Source of the DNA: Candidatus Mycalebacterium zealandia | Lineage (GTDB): Bacteria; Desulfobacterota_D; UBA1144; Nemesobacterales; Mycalebacteriaceae | Assembly: GCA_014075295.1 (NCBI GenBank) | Contig: CP046180.1 | Coordinates: 62,001 to 126,000, forward strand | Direction: 5' to 3' | Length of the DNA: 64,000 bases | Position numbers and translations under genes: made by a program | Shown here: one piece after another, positions 36,420 to 46,405 of the stretch | Numbering within the stretch: position 1 is the first letter of the stretch | Layout: every line of letters starts with the position of its first letter | Notes under the pieces: generated by a model | Told to the model about the DNA's origin: nothing | Database searches by the model: none | The model's input: the letters and a program-made list of their open reading frames with translations, nothing else

Positions 36420-38101
36420 TCACGTCGTGCCGTGCGACTGGGGGTCGTCCGCCGATGGAGAATTAGTTGCTTCCTGTTCGACTCTTTCAAGCAAGAGTTC
36501 TATGAGTTTGACAAATCCTTTTCTTTTTGCCTCATAAACTTCATTTTTTCCGCAAAAATCTTTTATTTCCTTGCTATTCAAATTACCCAACAATTTCCTA
36601 AATTTTGATCTTCTAAAATTGGCAAGAACTTGTTTTTTCTTTTCCTCGCTATAATCACCCCAATTTTCCCGATCCTCTTCGCTAAAATCATCCTCATCAT
36701 AAGTGAGAGGTACATCTCTGTAGCCATCAAAGGTACCTAAGAAACCAAAAATCACATTTATTGTTTCTTCTTTTCTTTTTTCTATATCCTCTAGAAGTTT
36801 TCGTTCACTCTCTCCTTGATTCCCCACCTGTGAAACAAAACTATTAGAAAGGCGAAACATCGGATTTAACTTGATTATCCCTTTGATGTCGTTTTCCGGA
36901 CCACAAGCAAACCTTATCCAAGCAGTGAATAGACCCGAATTAACTCCGGGAAACAGCATATTCACAATGTCGGATAGGGATTGGTTGAACAGTGGTTCGT
37001 CTGACTTCTGAAAAAGATGGCTGCCATAATTTACTATGAAGTGGTCCAAAACAGTTTCCGCTTCCCATTCTTCTGAATTATTACTTGTAATTTTCCAACC
37101 TTTTGGAAAATAGCTTTTCCAAACATCAGGATTTACGCCTGCATTATTCCTATTTTCATAGAATGTGGAAAGCAATACCCTAAGCAAATCGTCAATATAA
37201 TGTTTATATTCTGTGGCCAGTTGTAGATTTCCCTCTTTTCTTTCCCTTTGAATTTTTTTCTCTACATGCTTTATATACTTTTCAAATTCTTCAAAGACAA
37301 AAGAGGAATAAACAGGACTCAACAGCAATCTTTGTACAACTTTCGGAAAAAAGGAATGCTGAAAATGAGTTGTGGGTACATAAACTTTTTCGCTTTGAAT
37401 TTTTGTCTCTGACTTCCAAAAAATTTCCATCCATTCAAAAACCTTTGGAAGCACAGAATTTACAACAAAAAGATCCTCTCTAGCAGCAAAATTATCTTGA
37501 TACCCCTGAGAAAGGCGTGCGGCCAAAGCAAATTCCTCCTCTTGTAGAAATCTATCAATATGCTCTACGAAAACCTTATTTAACTCTCTTTCGTCATATT
37601 CAGATGACTCCGGCCAAAAAGACTCCCATGCTTTTAACATTTTCTCCTGATTTTTTTCATTACGGACTTCCGACAGACAAAGTTTACTCAAAAATTTCAA
37701 CCCAATCTCAGGTTTGTATCCTTCGAGAACATCTTGGAAAAGTTTCCAAAAATAAACAATCAAAATAAATACCGCAAAAATTGCCAGTGTTTTTCCCAAT
37801 ACAAAAAACTGACCGTTATCAGGAGAGTTGGAAAAAAGGGGAAACCCACAAGACCAAGAATAGAAAACCAAAACAGATTTCTAAATTTGAGGAGTTCTTC
37901 TTTGAATGCTTGCGTTTTGAATTCACTTTTGGAAATTTGGGCGAACATACCAAGTGAAACTGGAATCAAAATTGCTAAAAATCCTATAATGACATTTTGG
38001 AACAATGAAGGATTAAGACTTGCTAAAAAAGGTTGCAAAATCTCCTCCAAGACGAAAGAAAATGTTAGGAATTCAAGAGAGAACTCTAGCAGGTTTGTCA
38101 T
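36420..38101 (-). CDS. Unknown multi-pass membrane protein, reading frame broken or recoded at a slippery heptamer
   Basis: Two frames overlap. Frame A runs from the ATG at 38101 to a stop at 37760 (113 aa); frame B covers 36420-37871 (483 aa if started at its own codon). The protein makes sense only if A is read to residue ~99 and then B: helices near 10-30, 36-56 and 74-98 come from A and LAIFAVFILIVYFW from B, followed by a ~430-residue soluble, acidic domain. The joined product is 560 aa. The switch falls on T-TTT-TTG, a classical -1 slip site. It is AT-rich (20 G/C in 37201-37260) between secA and smc. No family recognised. Genuine recoding, pseudogene or sequencing error are all possible. 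Confidence 0.65.
37802..37808 (-). promoter_or_regulatory. Possible -1 ribosomal frameshift site T-TTT-TTG
   Basis: In frame A the codons AGT-TTT-TTG form the X-XXY-YYZ heptamer (minus strand 37808-37802). Slipping back one base continues as TTT-GTA-TTG in frame B, which is open for 460 further codons. Downstream I see only a weak 4-bp hairpin (GCAA/TTGC), so a stimulator is not evident. Confidence 0.4.
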
Positions 38102-38182
38102 TAACCTAAGATCCTAAATCCAGCAAATAGCACTGAGAAGAAAACAAAGTTGTCAGACGCTTTTGATTTCCGACATTAATAA

Positions 38183-41100
38183 TCACACCGCTTTCGCCAA
38201 ATCAACCGAAACGACCGCCGAGTTAGCCGCTTTGCTCGCGGTTACGCCTATAAGCGCGTCAACGCTTGAAATGGTGGTTTTGTTGTGCGTAACAACAAGG
38301 GTTTGCGAATTGCGCGAAATATCCTTCACAAGAGACGCGAATCTTCCCGTGTTTGAATCGTCAAGCGGGGCGTCTATCTCATCAAGAATCATGAACGGAA
38401 GCGGTCGCACGAGGCATGAGGCGATTATAAAAGCGATTGCCGAAAGCGCTTTTTCGCCACCTGAAAGCAAACTCATGCTTTGCGCTTTTTTGCCGCCGGG
38501 TTTTACGGAAATATCTATTCCCGTATCAATGGGATCGTCCGGATTTGTCATAACAAGCCGCCCTTCCCCGCCCTTGAAAAGCGTGGGCAGTAATTCGCGG
38601 AATTTTTTATCAACCTCTTCAAACGCCTCGGTAAATTTCTCCGCGCTCTCGCGGTCAAGTTGCGAAATGGATTTTTTGAGGGAAATCGCGGATTTTTCAA
38701 GGTCTTCTATCTGGCTTTCCAGAAAATCGTATTCCTTTTCCGCTTCCTCGTATTCATCAGGCGCAAGAAGATTCACAAGCCCCAACTTGTCAATTTTCGC
38801 TCTCAATTCCGCGAACTCCGTTTTTGTCTCTTCAACATCCGCGGCGCGGATCTCGTCCTCACCCGGCATTTGCGCGCCTGTTTTTTCCTTAACTTCGGTT
38901 ATTTTCCCGTCCACATACTCAATATTGTTTTCCATCGTTTTAATTCTGACCTCAATATCGCCGCGCCGCGCTCTGACCTGTTCAATACTCTTGTCCAACC
39001 CATCAACCTTTTCGCGCAAAGCCTGAATTTCCGCCATAACCGCCGAACGGTCTTCGCGGATTTTTCCGCCGCCCTGCTGTTTTTGCTCAAGCTCCGCCTC
39101 AAGCGTCTCTATTCTGCTCTTTGCCGAGCCGGAAGATTCAATCAACTCTTTTTTCTCTTCCTGTTTGCGGGCAATTTCGGCGGCATTTTCCGCGGAGCGC
39201 GCCGCGATGTCTTTTTCTCTTAAATCAAGCCCTTCAATGGAGCGCAGGGCTCCGGCTTTGTTCTGTTCAAGCGAAGCGATGCTGACTTTCAGCGAACTGA
39301 GCCGGTCGGAAAGTTCCGTTTCACGGGATTCCAACTCGGAGTTTTTCTCCTCAAAACCGGAAAGCCGCTCTTTGAGAACGTCTCTTTTCCCGCGCAAGTC
39401 CTCAAGCTGCGCGCGGCAATCGCCGAGCCGGGCGTTTTTTTCCTCAAGTTCAGAGTCCGCGGCGGTGATTTCCGTCTCAAGCCCGGTGAGTTTTGTCTCT
39501 TTCCCTTCAAGCGCGAAAGTAAACCCTTCAAGGTCACGCTCAAGAGAGCCGAGCCGAGCTCTGTCGGCGCGAATGTTATCGTCCAGAGAGGTCATTTTCT
39601 CCTTCAAATCGTCTATGCGAATCTCAAAATTGCCCGATTCTTCAAGCGAAGTTTTTATCTGTTTATCAAGGCGCGCGACCTCATCGGTGAGCGACTCAAT
39701 CTCCGAATCGCGCTCAAAAACCCCGCCGGTGGTCCAGCCGCCCGAAACGGCTCCCGAACTGTCAAGAAAATCGCCCTCAAGCGTGGCAAAGGAAAGCTCC
39801 GGCGCACGCGGCGCGCACTCAAAAGCGTCTCCAAGCGTGTCCACAACGCAAATCCCCTCAAGAAGTTTCCTCACCGCCGCGCCGCCCGTGCCCTTTACGC
39901 GCACAATCTCAGTAATCGGTCGCGCTCCCGCCGGAACGGAAAATGTTTTCTCCGGCGCGCCCGCGCCCGCCGGCAGAAAAGTCGCCCGTCCCGCCTCGCT
40001 CATCCGCAGTTTCTCTATCGCCGCCGAAGCGTCATCGCCCGTGCCAACCACAATCCAGCCCAAACGCTCGCCGAGCGCCGCCTCAAACGCTTTCGCGTAT
40101 TCAGGGGGAACGGTAACGTAGTCCGACAAAACGCCGAGCACCCCGCCCGTTTTGTTCCCCATAAGAAAACTGCGGGACGATTCGGGAAGCCATTCAAACG
40201 ATTTGCGTATATTTTCAAGCTCTCCAAGCCGCGACGCCGCACGTGTGCGGCTTTCTTTGAGCGAATCAATTTCATCAAGCAGTTTGCCGTGCTCGCCGCC
40301 GAAAGACGAAAGCCCGTCTTCAAAACCTTTCCTCTCTTTTTCCGACTGTTCCTGCGCGCCGCTTATCTCCTCAATCTGAGACAAAAACTGCTCACGCTGG
40401 CCGGAGATTTTCCGCTTCTCGTCAAGCAACACCTCTTTCTGCTCGGACAGGTATCCGCTCCTGACGGACAGACGCTCAATTTCGGCGGTGAGGTTTCTGT
40501 ATCCCTCCTCAGCGTTGTCGCACTGTTCAACCGCGCTGAAAAAACTTTCCCTGACTTCTTCAAATCCGTTTCTGTCGCCCCGCGTGCCGTCTTTGAGCGC
40601 GGAAAGTTCGGACGAAACGGTCTCAACATCGACTTTTAGCCGCCCTGTTTCCGTGTCCGCGTTTTCGGCTTCGGAGCGCATTTTCGCGGTTTCGTTCTTG
40701 ATGTCGCTCCCCTGTTGTTCAAGGATGAGTTTTTCGCTTTCAAGCCGTGATATAAATGCTTCAATGTCCGCGGTTCTTCGGGCGGAAAGCTCTTTCGCGG
40801 AGTTTTCGGCGTTGATTTTCTCCCGAACGGCCAGTATTTCCGCGTCCGACGACCCGGCTTCGGTTTCAAGAGCGCGGACTTTTTGCTCAAACTCTTTAAG
40901 GCGGCTCACAATGCCGCTTTTTCCGGTCTCAAGTTCGCCGGTGGATTTTTCAATTTCTGTCTTGCCGCGTAACGCTTCTCGCATTTTTTCTTCGCTCTCA
41001 AGTCTCTGCGCTCCGAGCATAAGAAGTTCAAGCCGCGCCGCGCCGCCGGAAAGTTCATTCAGTTTCCGCGCCTGCTCCGCCTGCCGTCGCAAAGTTTCCT

Positions 41101-41695
41101 TGCGCCGGTTCGCGTCTTTGCTGATGCCCCTTATTTTTTCCAGATTTTCCCCGGTCTGTTTCAAGCGGCTCTGGGTTTCCTTTTTTCTCGCCTTGAATTT
41201 CCCAATCCCGGCGACCTCGTCTATGAGGCGGCGTTTCTCTTCGGGCTTTGCCATTATGAGGTTCTCCACTTCGCCCTGACCGATAATTGAGTGCGAACGG
41301 GCGCCCGCGCCGGTGTCCAGAAAGACGTCAACGATGTCTTTGAGACGGCACTGCGCGCCGTTGATTGAGTATTCGCTTTCGCCACCGCGGAAGTATCTGC
41401 GTGTTATGGAAACATCGTTAAAGCCGCGCCCCGGCACTTCGGACAACACAAGCGTAACCTCGGCCATTCCAACCGGCTTGAGTGAAACTGTTCCGTCCGA
41501 GATCAAGTCCTCCATAACTTCGGCGCGCAACATTCTGGGGTTCTGCTCGCCGATAACCCATCGCACGGCATCCACAACATTTGATTTGCCGCAACCGTTC
41601 GGTCCCACAATGCCGTTAGCCCCTTTGTGGAACTCTATTCTCGTTTTCCTGTGAAACGATTTAAAACCGGAAAGTTCAAGTGCGGAAATTCTCAT
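38183..41695 (-). CDS. smc: Chromosome segregation protein SMC
   Basis: 1170 aa. N-terminal Walker A GPNGCGKSNVVDAVRWV with LSGFKSFHRKT before it; two long coiled coils rich in E, K, L and A; a hinge in the middle (GVLGVLSDYVTVPPEY through RATFLPAG); C-terminal signature LLSGGEKALSAIAFI and Walker B MILDEIDAPLDD, then VVTHNK. Condensin ATPase organising sister chromosomes. Its ATG overlaps the stop of the SurA/PpiD-like gene (ATGA). Confidence 0.97.
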   Translation of the reverse strand: MRISALELSGFKSFHRKTRIEFHKGANGIVGPNGCGKSNVVDAVRWVIGEQNPRMLRAEVMEDLISDGTVSLKPVGMAEVTLVLSEVPGRGFNDVSITRRYFRGGESEYSINGAQCRLKDIVDVFLDTGAGARSHSIIGQGEVENLIMAKPEEKRRLIDEVAGIGKFKARKKETQSRLKQTGENLEKIRGISKDANRRKETLRRQAEQARKLNELSGGAARLELLMLGAQRLESEEKMREALRGKTEIEKSTGELETGKSGIVSRLKEFEQKVRALETEAGSSDAEILAVREKINAENSAKELSARRTADIEAFISRLESEKLILEQQGSDIKNETAKMRSEAENADTETGRLKVDVETVSSELSALKDGTRGDRNGFEEVRESFFSAVEQCDNAEEGYRNLTAEIERLSVRSGYLSEQKEVLLDEKRKISGQREQFLSQIEEISGAQEQSEKERKGFEDGLSSFGGEHGKLLDEIDSLKESRTRAASRLGELENIRKSFEWLPESSRSFLMGNKTGGVLGVLSDYVTVPPEYAKAFEAALGERLGWIVVGTGDDASAAIEKLRMSEAGRATFLPAGAGAPEKTFSVPAGARPITEIVRVKGTGGAAVRKLLEGICVVDTLGDAFECAPRAPELSFATLEGDFLDSSGAVSGGWTTGGVFERDSEIESLTDEVARLDKQIKTSLEESGNFEIRIDDLKEKMTSLDDNIRADRARLGSLERDLEGFTFALEGKETKLTGLETEITAADSELEEKNARLGDCRAQLEDLRGKRDVLKERLSGFEEKNSELESRETELSDRLSSLKVSIASLEQNKAGALRSIEGLDLREKDIAARSAENAAEIARKQEEKKELIESSGSAKSRIETLEAELEQKQQGGGKIREDRSAVMAEIQALREKVDGLDKSIEQVRARRGDIEVRIKTMENNIEYVDGKITEVKEKTGAQMPGEDEIRAADVEETKTEFAELRAKIDKLGLVNLLAPDEYEEAEKEYDFLESQIEDLEKSAISLKKSISQLDRESAEKFTEAFEEVDKKFRELLPTLFKGGEGRLVMTNPDDPIDTGIDISVKPGGKKAQSMSLLSGGEKALSAIAFIIASCLVRPLPFMILDEIDAPLDDSNTGRFASLVKDISRNSQTLVVTHNKTTISSVDALIGVTASKAANSAVVSVDLAKAV

Positions 41696-42660
41696 CTGCC
41701 AATCTCCTTGCTGGTTTTAACATGCGCTGTCGCATAAAGCATCTGAATCCAGTTGTTGAGAACTTCAACCCCTTTATCGGGCGCGGCTTCAGAGGCAATA
41801 CGGGTTTTGTCGCGCACAAGGTCGGGTGATGTGCTCTCTCTGTCTTTGAGAACGGCGACCGTGTGAACGCCGTCCGAGGAAAATACCTGCGGCGCGACCG
41901 GACTTGAAGCCGTAAGGGCAAACATCTCCTGCCCGAGCGGAGCGGGAACCTCAAACCGCGTAAAAAATTCGGTGCGCTCGGTCTTCCTGCCGAATTTCTT
42001 CGCCACTGCGAATATGTCTCCCGACAAGGTCAGTTCATCAAGCGCGCTCCGCGCTTCGGTATCTGTGTCAAACGATATGTATTCAACTTTGATTTTTTCG
42101 CCCGTCACCATGAAAAGGTTCTCCATCTCTTCAAGCGTCCGCGCCTCTGAAACACGAGACAGTGAAGCCATTTTCAAAGTGAGGTTTTCATCCCTGATTG
42201 AGTCCTCAAACTGCGAGACGGTCAACCGGAGCCCCTCCGTTACATAAAGTTTGTAGTAATCCGCACCGACAAACCCGTTTTCGTTAACAAAAGCCGGGTC
42301 ACTTGTGACGGTTTGGCGTATCTCCTCATCGGAAACGCGCAACCCCAGCGCGCGCGCTTTGCGGACGAGAAGTTTGCGCTGGGTGAGAAAATCCAGGGCT
42401 ATACGGTCTATCGCGTCCTGAACTTCAACCGGAACCTTGTCCATCCCGGCGGTTTGCGAGTTGTAAATCTGTTTTCTTACGAGTTGATAATACGAAATGG
42501 AAACGGCTTCGCCGTCAACCTCCAGCGCGACTCCGGAGGAAACCCCGCCGCCGGGCAAACCGCCCGTATAGCCCAGCCCCACAATGAAAGCGAGAGCAAG
42601 GATAAAGACAATGATTCTTGCGAACCACGATTTTCTGTTTTCTTTCAGGCTCGTGCCCAT
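41692..42660 (-). CDS. Membrane-anchored SurA/PpiD-like periplasmic folding factor
   Basis: 322 aa. One N-terminal membrane helix (RIIVFILALAFIVGLGYTGG) puts the rest in the periplasm. The SurA N-type domain follows: AISYYQLV-like helix (VSISYYQLVRKQIY), LDFLTQRKLLVRKARALGLRVSDEEIRQ and GADYYKLYVTEGLRLTVSQFE. A full parvulin domain is not recognisable; the remaining ~150 residues may be a degenerate one. Likely outer-membrane protein or secreted protein chaperone. First gene of a unit with smc. Confidence 0.85.
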   Translation of the reverse strand: MGTSLKENRKSWFARIIVFILALAFIVGLGYTGGLPGGGVSSGVALEVDGEAVSISYYQLVRKQIYNSQTAGMDKVPVEVQDAIDRIALDFLTQRKLLVRKARALGLRVSDEEIRQTVTSDPAFVNENGFVGADYYKLYVTEGLRLTVSQFEDSIRDENLTLKMASLSRVSEARTLEEMENLFMVTGEKIKVEYISFDTDTEARSALDELTLSGDIFAVAKKFGRKTERTEFFTRFEVPAPLGQEMFALTASSPVAPQVFSSDGVHTVAVLKDRESTSPDLVRDKTRIASEAAPDKGVEVLNNWIQMLYATAHVKTSKEIGR

Positions 42661-42705
42661 AAATCAGCTCAAGCCCAACCTCAAAACCCTTAAACAAGCC
42701 GTTCT

Positions 42706-42735
42706 ATTTTACACCTAAACGGCGGGAAATGTCCA
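42706..42735 (-). promoter_or_regulatory. Candidate promoter of the SurA/PpiD-like - smc unit
   Basis: Minus strand: TGGACA (42735-42730), 18-base spacer, TAAAAT (42711-42706). About 40 leader bases to the ATG at 42660. Confidence 0.45.
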
Positions 42736-42752
42736 AACAATAAAGGCATTTT

Positions 42753-43715
42753 TTGTATATGCTTTGCCCAATGATAACCAGTCTCGGAGGCGGAGTCGGC
42801 GCGGGCAAATTCCTCAAAGGGTTGTCGTTGGAAGCGGAAAGCGCGGATTCCGGGCTTTCTGTCATTGTCAACAGCGCGGACGACATCAACCTTTCAGGGC
42901 TTCACATCTCGCCGGACGTGGACACAATTATCTACTGGCTTTCGGGCATTGTGGATAAAAAAAAGGGCTGGGGAATTGATGGCGACACCTTCAATTTTAT
43001 TGACGCGGCGGGCGCGCTCGGGAGCGAAAACTGGTTCAGAATCGGCGACCGCGACCTCGCGACCCACATCACCAGAACGGAAATGATGAAAAGCGGTCTC
43101 ACGCTTTCGGAAACCACGCGCGAAATCGCGCGGCGGCTCGGAGCGTCGGACAGGGTGAACATCATGCCCATGACCGACTGCGAAGTCCGCACATGGGTGC
43201 GAACAGACCTCGGGGAGATGCATTTTCAGGAGTATTACGTCCTCAGAAAAATGGAACCTCAGGTGTCGGGCGTGAGTTTCAGGGGAATAGAAGCGGCGAC
43301 CCCGGCTCCGGGCGTTCTTGAAGCGATAAAAGACGCGGACAAAATCGTGCTGTGCCCGAGCAATCCGGTTATAAGCATAGGGCCTATTCTTGAAGTGGCG
43401 GGAGTGAGAAACGCTTTGCGCAAGTCAAAGGCGGTTATTGCCGCGGTTAGCCCGCTTGTGGGCGGAAAGCCGCTTAAAGGTCCGGCGGACCGGCTCATGA
43501 AAGCGCTGGGGCTTGAGGTTTCATCATTTCAAATCGCGCGCATGTATTCAGACTTTCTGAACCTTATGGTTATTGACAACAGCGACCGCCGCGAGGCGGA
43601 AAAAATCAAGTCCGAAGGGATTGAAACTCTTGTTACGGACACCGTAATCTCAAACACGCAAACCGCTCGCTCTCTCGCTCGCGCCGTGCTTGAAAAAATG
43701 GAATCTCTGCGTTAG
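42753..43715 (+). CDS. cofD: 2-phospho-L-lactate transferase CofD-like (coenzyme F420 synthesis)
   Basis: Transfers a phospholactyl or phosphoenolpyruvyl group onto the deazaflavin Fo. ITSLGGGVGAGKFLKGL, VNSADDINLSGLHISPDVDT and LCPSNPVISIGPILEV are CofD signatures and separate it from the related YvcK family. Start uncertain: the TTG at 42753 has AAAGG at 6 bases; ATGs at 42759 and 42771 are alternatives, the last beginning exactly at the conserved block. No other F420 gene is in the window. The next gene is the Rrf2 regulator 37 bases on. Confidence 0.9.
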   Translation: MYMLCPMITSLGGGVGAGKFLKGLSLEAESADSGLSVIVNSADDINLSGLHISPDVDTIIYWLSGIVDKKKGWGIDGDTFNFIDAAGALGSENWFRIGDRDLATHITRTEMMKSGLTLSETTREIARRLGASDRVNIMPMTDCEVRTWVRTDLGEMHFQEYYVLRKMEPQVSGVSFRGIEAATPAPGVLEAIKDADKIVLCPSNPVISIGPILEVAGVRNALRKSKAVIAAVSPLVGGKPLKGPADRLMKALGLEVSSFQIARMYSDFLNLMVIDNSDRREAEKIKSEGIETLVTDTVISNTQTARSLARAVLEKMESLR

Positions 43716-43752
43716 TCTGTCAGTGCGGCGTTGCCGTGAAAGAAGACTGATA

Positions 43753-44163
43753 ATGCAAGTAAGCAAAGCACTTGATTACGCAATACGCTCGTTGACTTAT
43801 ATGGGCAATAATCCGGGCAGGAGGTGCGGAATGAAGGAGATTTCCGAAAACCAGCACATACCGGACAAATATCTGGCAAAGATACTGGGGCGGCTTGTAA
43901 AAAGCGGAATAGTGGTTTCAGTGCGCGGCCCCGCGGGCGGCTACATACTCGCCAAAGAGCCGGAAACACTGAACCTGCGCAATGTGTATGAGGCAATCGA
44001 AGGGGACATTCACATAATTGACTGCATGGATGAGGACGGACCCTGCGCGCTTTTTGAAAACTGTACGCAACTTGCCATCTGGGACAAATTGCAGCTCTCA
44101 ATGATTGAAACGCTTGAAAAAATAACCCTTGCGAGCCTAACGGAACAAAGGACAAAACAATGA
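43753..44163 (+). CDS. Rrf2-family transcriptional regulator with Fe-S-type cysteines
   Basis: 136 aa from the ATG at 43753. Winged helix: [37 protein letters not shown] and [12 protein letters not shown], then [15 protein letters not shown] with three cysteines (spacings 6 and 5), like the cluster loop of IscR/SufR-type sensors. It overlaps sufB by 4 bases, so it most likely controls the suf operon in response to Fe-S status (inference from position). The frame extends upstream to 43690 inside cofD, unlikely to be used. Confidence 0.93.
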   Translation: MQVSKALDYAIRSLTYMGNNPGRRCGMKEISENQHIPDKYLAKILGRLVKSGIVVSVRGPAGGYILAKEPETLNLRNVYEAIEGDIHIIDCMDEDGPCALFENCTQLAIWDKLQLSMIETLEKITLASLTEQRTKQ

Positions 44164-45611
44164 GTATTGATTTCGAAGATCTGGCCAAGCAGGAATACAA
44201 ATACGGCTTTACAACCGATGTTGAGCAGGATGTCGCCCCGAAGGGGCTCAGTGAAGATGTAATCCGCTTTATCTCGGCGAAAAAAGAGGAGCCGAAGTGG
44301 ATGCTTGACTGGCGGCTCAAAGCCTACAAACACTGGCTCACAATGAAAGAGCCTAAATGGGCGAACATCAGCTATCCGTCCATAGACTACAACGCCATAA
44401 GCTACTACGCCGCGCCCAAAAGCGGCGACCGCCCCGAAAGCCTGGAGGACATAGACCCGGAAATCAGGGAAACATACGAAAAACTGGGAATACCGCTTGA
44501 AGAACAGAAAATGCTCGCGGGTGTGAAAACCGAAACGGTTGCGGTTGACGCGGTTTTTGACAGCGTTTCGCTCGTAACCACTTTTAAGGAAAAACTGGCC
44601 GAAGCGGGCGTGATTTTCTGCTCAATGTCAGAAGCCGTCAGGGAGCACCCCAAACTTGTGAAAAAATATCTCGGCTCGGTCGTGCCCTCGTCCGACAACT
44701 TTTTCGCGACTCTCAATTCCGCCGTTTTCAGCGACGGCTCATTCGTTTATGTGCCCAAAGGCGTGCGCTGCCCGATGGAACTTTCAACCTATTTCAGAAT
44801 AAACGCCGAAAACACGGGGCAGTTTGAGAGAACTCTCATAATTGCCGAAAAGGGAAGTTACGTCAGTTATCTGGAGGGTTGCACGGCCCCGATGAGGGAC
44901 GAAAACCAGCTTCACGCGGCGGTGGTGGAACTCGTTGCGCTCGAAGACGCGACTATAAAATACTCCACAATTCAAAACTGGTATCCCGGAAACAACGAAG
45001 GCAAAGGCGGAATCTACAACTTTGTAACAAAACGCGGCAGATGCATCGGAGACAACTCCCACATATCGTGGACTCAAGTTGAGACAGGCTCGGCAATTAC
45101 GTGGAAATATCCCAGTTGCGTGCTTGAGGGAGACAACTCGGTCGGCGAATTTTACTCGGTCGCGCTGACCAACAGAATGCAGCAGGCGGACACGGGAACA
45201 AAGATGGTGCATATAGGCAAAAACACAAGCAGCACAATCATTTCAAAGGGCATAAGCGCGGGCAAGGGGCAGAACACTTACAGAGGGCTTGTCGAAATCG
45301 CCAAATCGGCGGCGGATTCGCGTAACTACACGCAGTGCGACTCAATGCTCATAGGCGACCTGTGCGGCGCGCACACCTTTCCGTACATTGAAGTGAAAAA
45401 CTCAACCGCTCACATGGAGCACGAGGCGTCAACCTCAAAAATCGGTAAAGACCAGATTTTTTACTGTCAGCAAAGAGGGTTGTCCGCCGAAGACGCCGTT
45501 TCTCTGATTGTGAACGGATTTTGCAAGGAAGTTTTCAAGGAACTGCCTTTTGAATTCGCCGTTGAGGCGGAAAAACTTCTGAGTGTAAGTCTTGAGGGCA
45601 GCGTGGGATAA
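44160..45611 (+). CDS. sufB: Fe-S cluster assembly scaffold SufB
   Basis: 483 aa. Right-handed beta-helix core with [59 protein letters not shown] and [20 protein letters not shown]; the C-terminus has [17 protein letters not shown]. SufB builds the nascent [4Fe-4S] cluster in the SufBC2D complex. Starts inside the Rrf2 stop (ATGA). No sufS, sufU or sufE follows in the window, so sulfur would come from a desulfurase encoded elsewhere. Confidence 0.98.
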   Translation: MSIDFEDLAKQEYKYGFTTDVEQDVAPKGLSEDVIRFISAKKEEPKWMLDWRLKAYKHWLTMKEPKWANISYPSIDYNAISYYAAPKSGDRPESLEDIDPEIRETYEKLGIPLEEQKMLAGVKTETVAVDAVFDSVSLVTTFKEKLAEAGVIFCSMSEAVREHPKLVKKYLGSVVPSSDNFFATLNSAVFSDGSFVYVPKGVRCPMELSTYFRINAENTGQFERTLIIAEKGSYVSYLEGCTAPMRDENQLHAAVVELVALEDATIKYSTIQNWYPGNNEGKGGIYNFVTKRGRCIGDNSHISWTQVETGSAITWKYPSCVLEGDNSVGEFYSVALTNRMQQADTGTKMVHIGKNTSSTIISKGISAGKGQNTYRGLVEIAKSAADSRNYTQCDSMLIGDLCGAHTFPYIEVKNSTAHMEHEASTSKIGKDQIFYCQQRGLSAEDAVSLIVNGFCKEVFKELPFEFAVEAEKLLSVSLEGSVG

Positions 45612-45649
45612 ACCCACGCCCCTATCCGGAAAATCCAAGGGGTTAACAA

Positions 45650-46399
45650 ATGCTTGAAATAAAAAATCTGCACGCCGCAGTTGACGGCAAGAAAATTCTG
45701 AAAGGTCTGAGGCTTAAAGTGGGCAAAGGGGAAATCCATTCCATAATGGGCCCCAACGGCTCGGGCAAAAGCACTCTTTCGCAAGTTCTGGCCGGAAAAG
45801 ACGCCTACGAAGTAACAAAGGGCTCCGTGGGATTTGAAGGCGAAGACCTCCTTGACATGGAACCCGAAGAGCGTTCCGCGGCCGGCGTTTTTATGGCGTT
45901 TCAGTATCCCATTGAAATCCCGGGCGTTTCAAACTCCTACCTGTTGCGCGAGGGGCTGAATTCCATTAGAAAACATCGCGGCGAAAAACCCGTAAAGCAT
46001 GTGGATTTTTCAAAACTCGCAAAGCAAAAAATGAAAAATCTGGACATGGACGACACTTTTCTTTCACGTCCAGTCAATGAGGGTTTTTCGGGTGGCGAGA
46101 AAAAAAGGAACGAAATTTTTCAGATGCAGATTTTAGAGCCGAAACTCGCCATACTTGACGAAACCGATTCCGGGCTTGACATTGACGCGCTCAAAATCGT
46201 GGCAAAAGGCGTTAACTCAATGAGGTCAAAAGATCGCTCTTTCATCATTATCACACACTACCAGCGGCTTCTTGAATACATTGTTCCGGATTTTGTCCAC
46301 GTGATGTCGGACGGAAAAATCGTCAAATCCGGCGGCAAAGAGCTCGCCCTTGAACTGGAAAGCAAGGGCTACGGCTGGATTGAAAAAAAATCCGCGTGA
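45650..46399 (+). CDS. sufC: Fe-S assembly ATPase SufC
   Basis: 249 aa ABC-type ATPase. Walker A GPNGSGKSTLSQVL, the SufC-typical FMAFQYPIEIPGVSN, signature GFSGGEKKRNEIFQM, Walker B LAILDETDSGLDIDALK, and ITHYQRLL with the switch histidine. Preceded by AAGGGG. Powers conformational change of SufB-SufD. Confidence 0.98.
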   Translation: MLEIKNLHAAVDGKKILKGLRLKVGKGEIHSIMGPNGSGKSTLSQVLAGKDAYEVTKGSVGFEGEDLLDMEPEERSAAGVFMAFQYPIEIPGVSNSYLLREGLNSIRKHRGEKPVKHVDFSKLAKQKMKNLDMDDTFLSRPVNEGFSGGEKKRNEIFQMQILEPKLAILDETDSGLDIDALKIVAKGVNSMRSKDRSFIIITHYQRLLEYIVPDFVHVMSDGKIVKSGGKELALELESKGYGWIEKKSA

Positions 46400-46405
46400 G
46401 AAAAA

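Noticed and set aside
37770-37801. Stimulatory RNA structure downstream of the slippery heptamer
   Set aside because: Only a 4-bp GCAA/TTGC hairpin is visible, too weak to support programmed frameshifting on its own.
38163-40121. Long serine-rich plus-strand frames
   Set aside because: Antisense to smc; Ser/Arg-rich translation is the mirror of its Glu/Lys-rich coiled coils.
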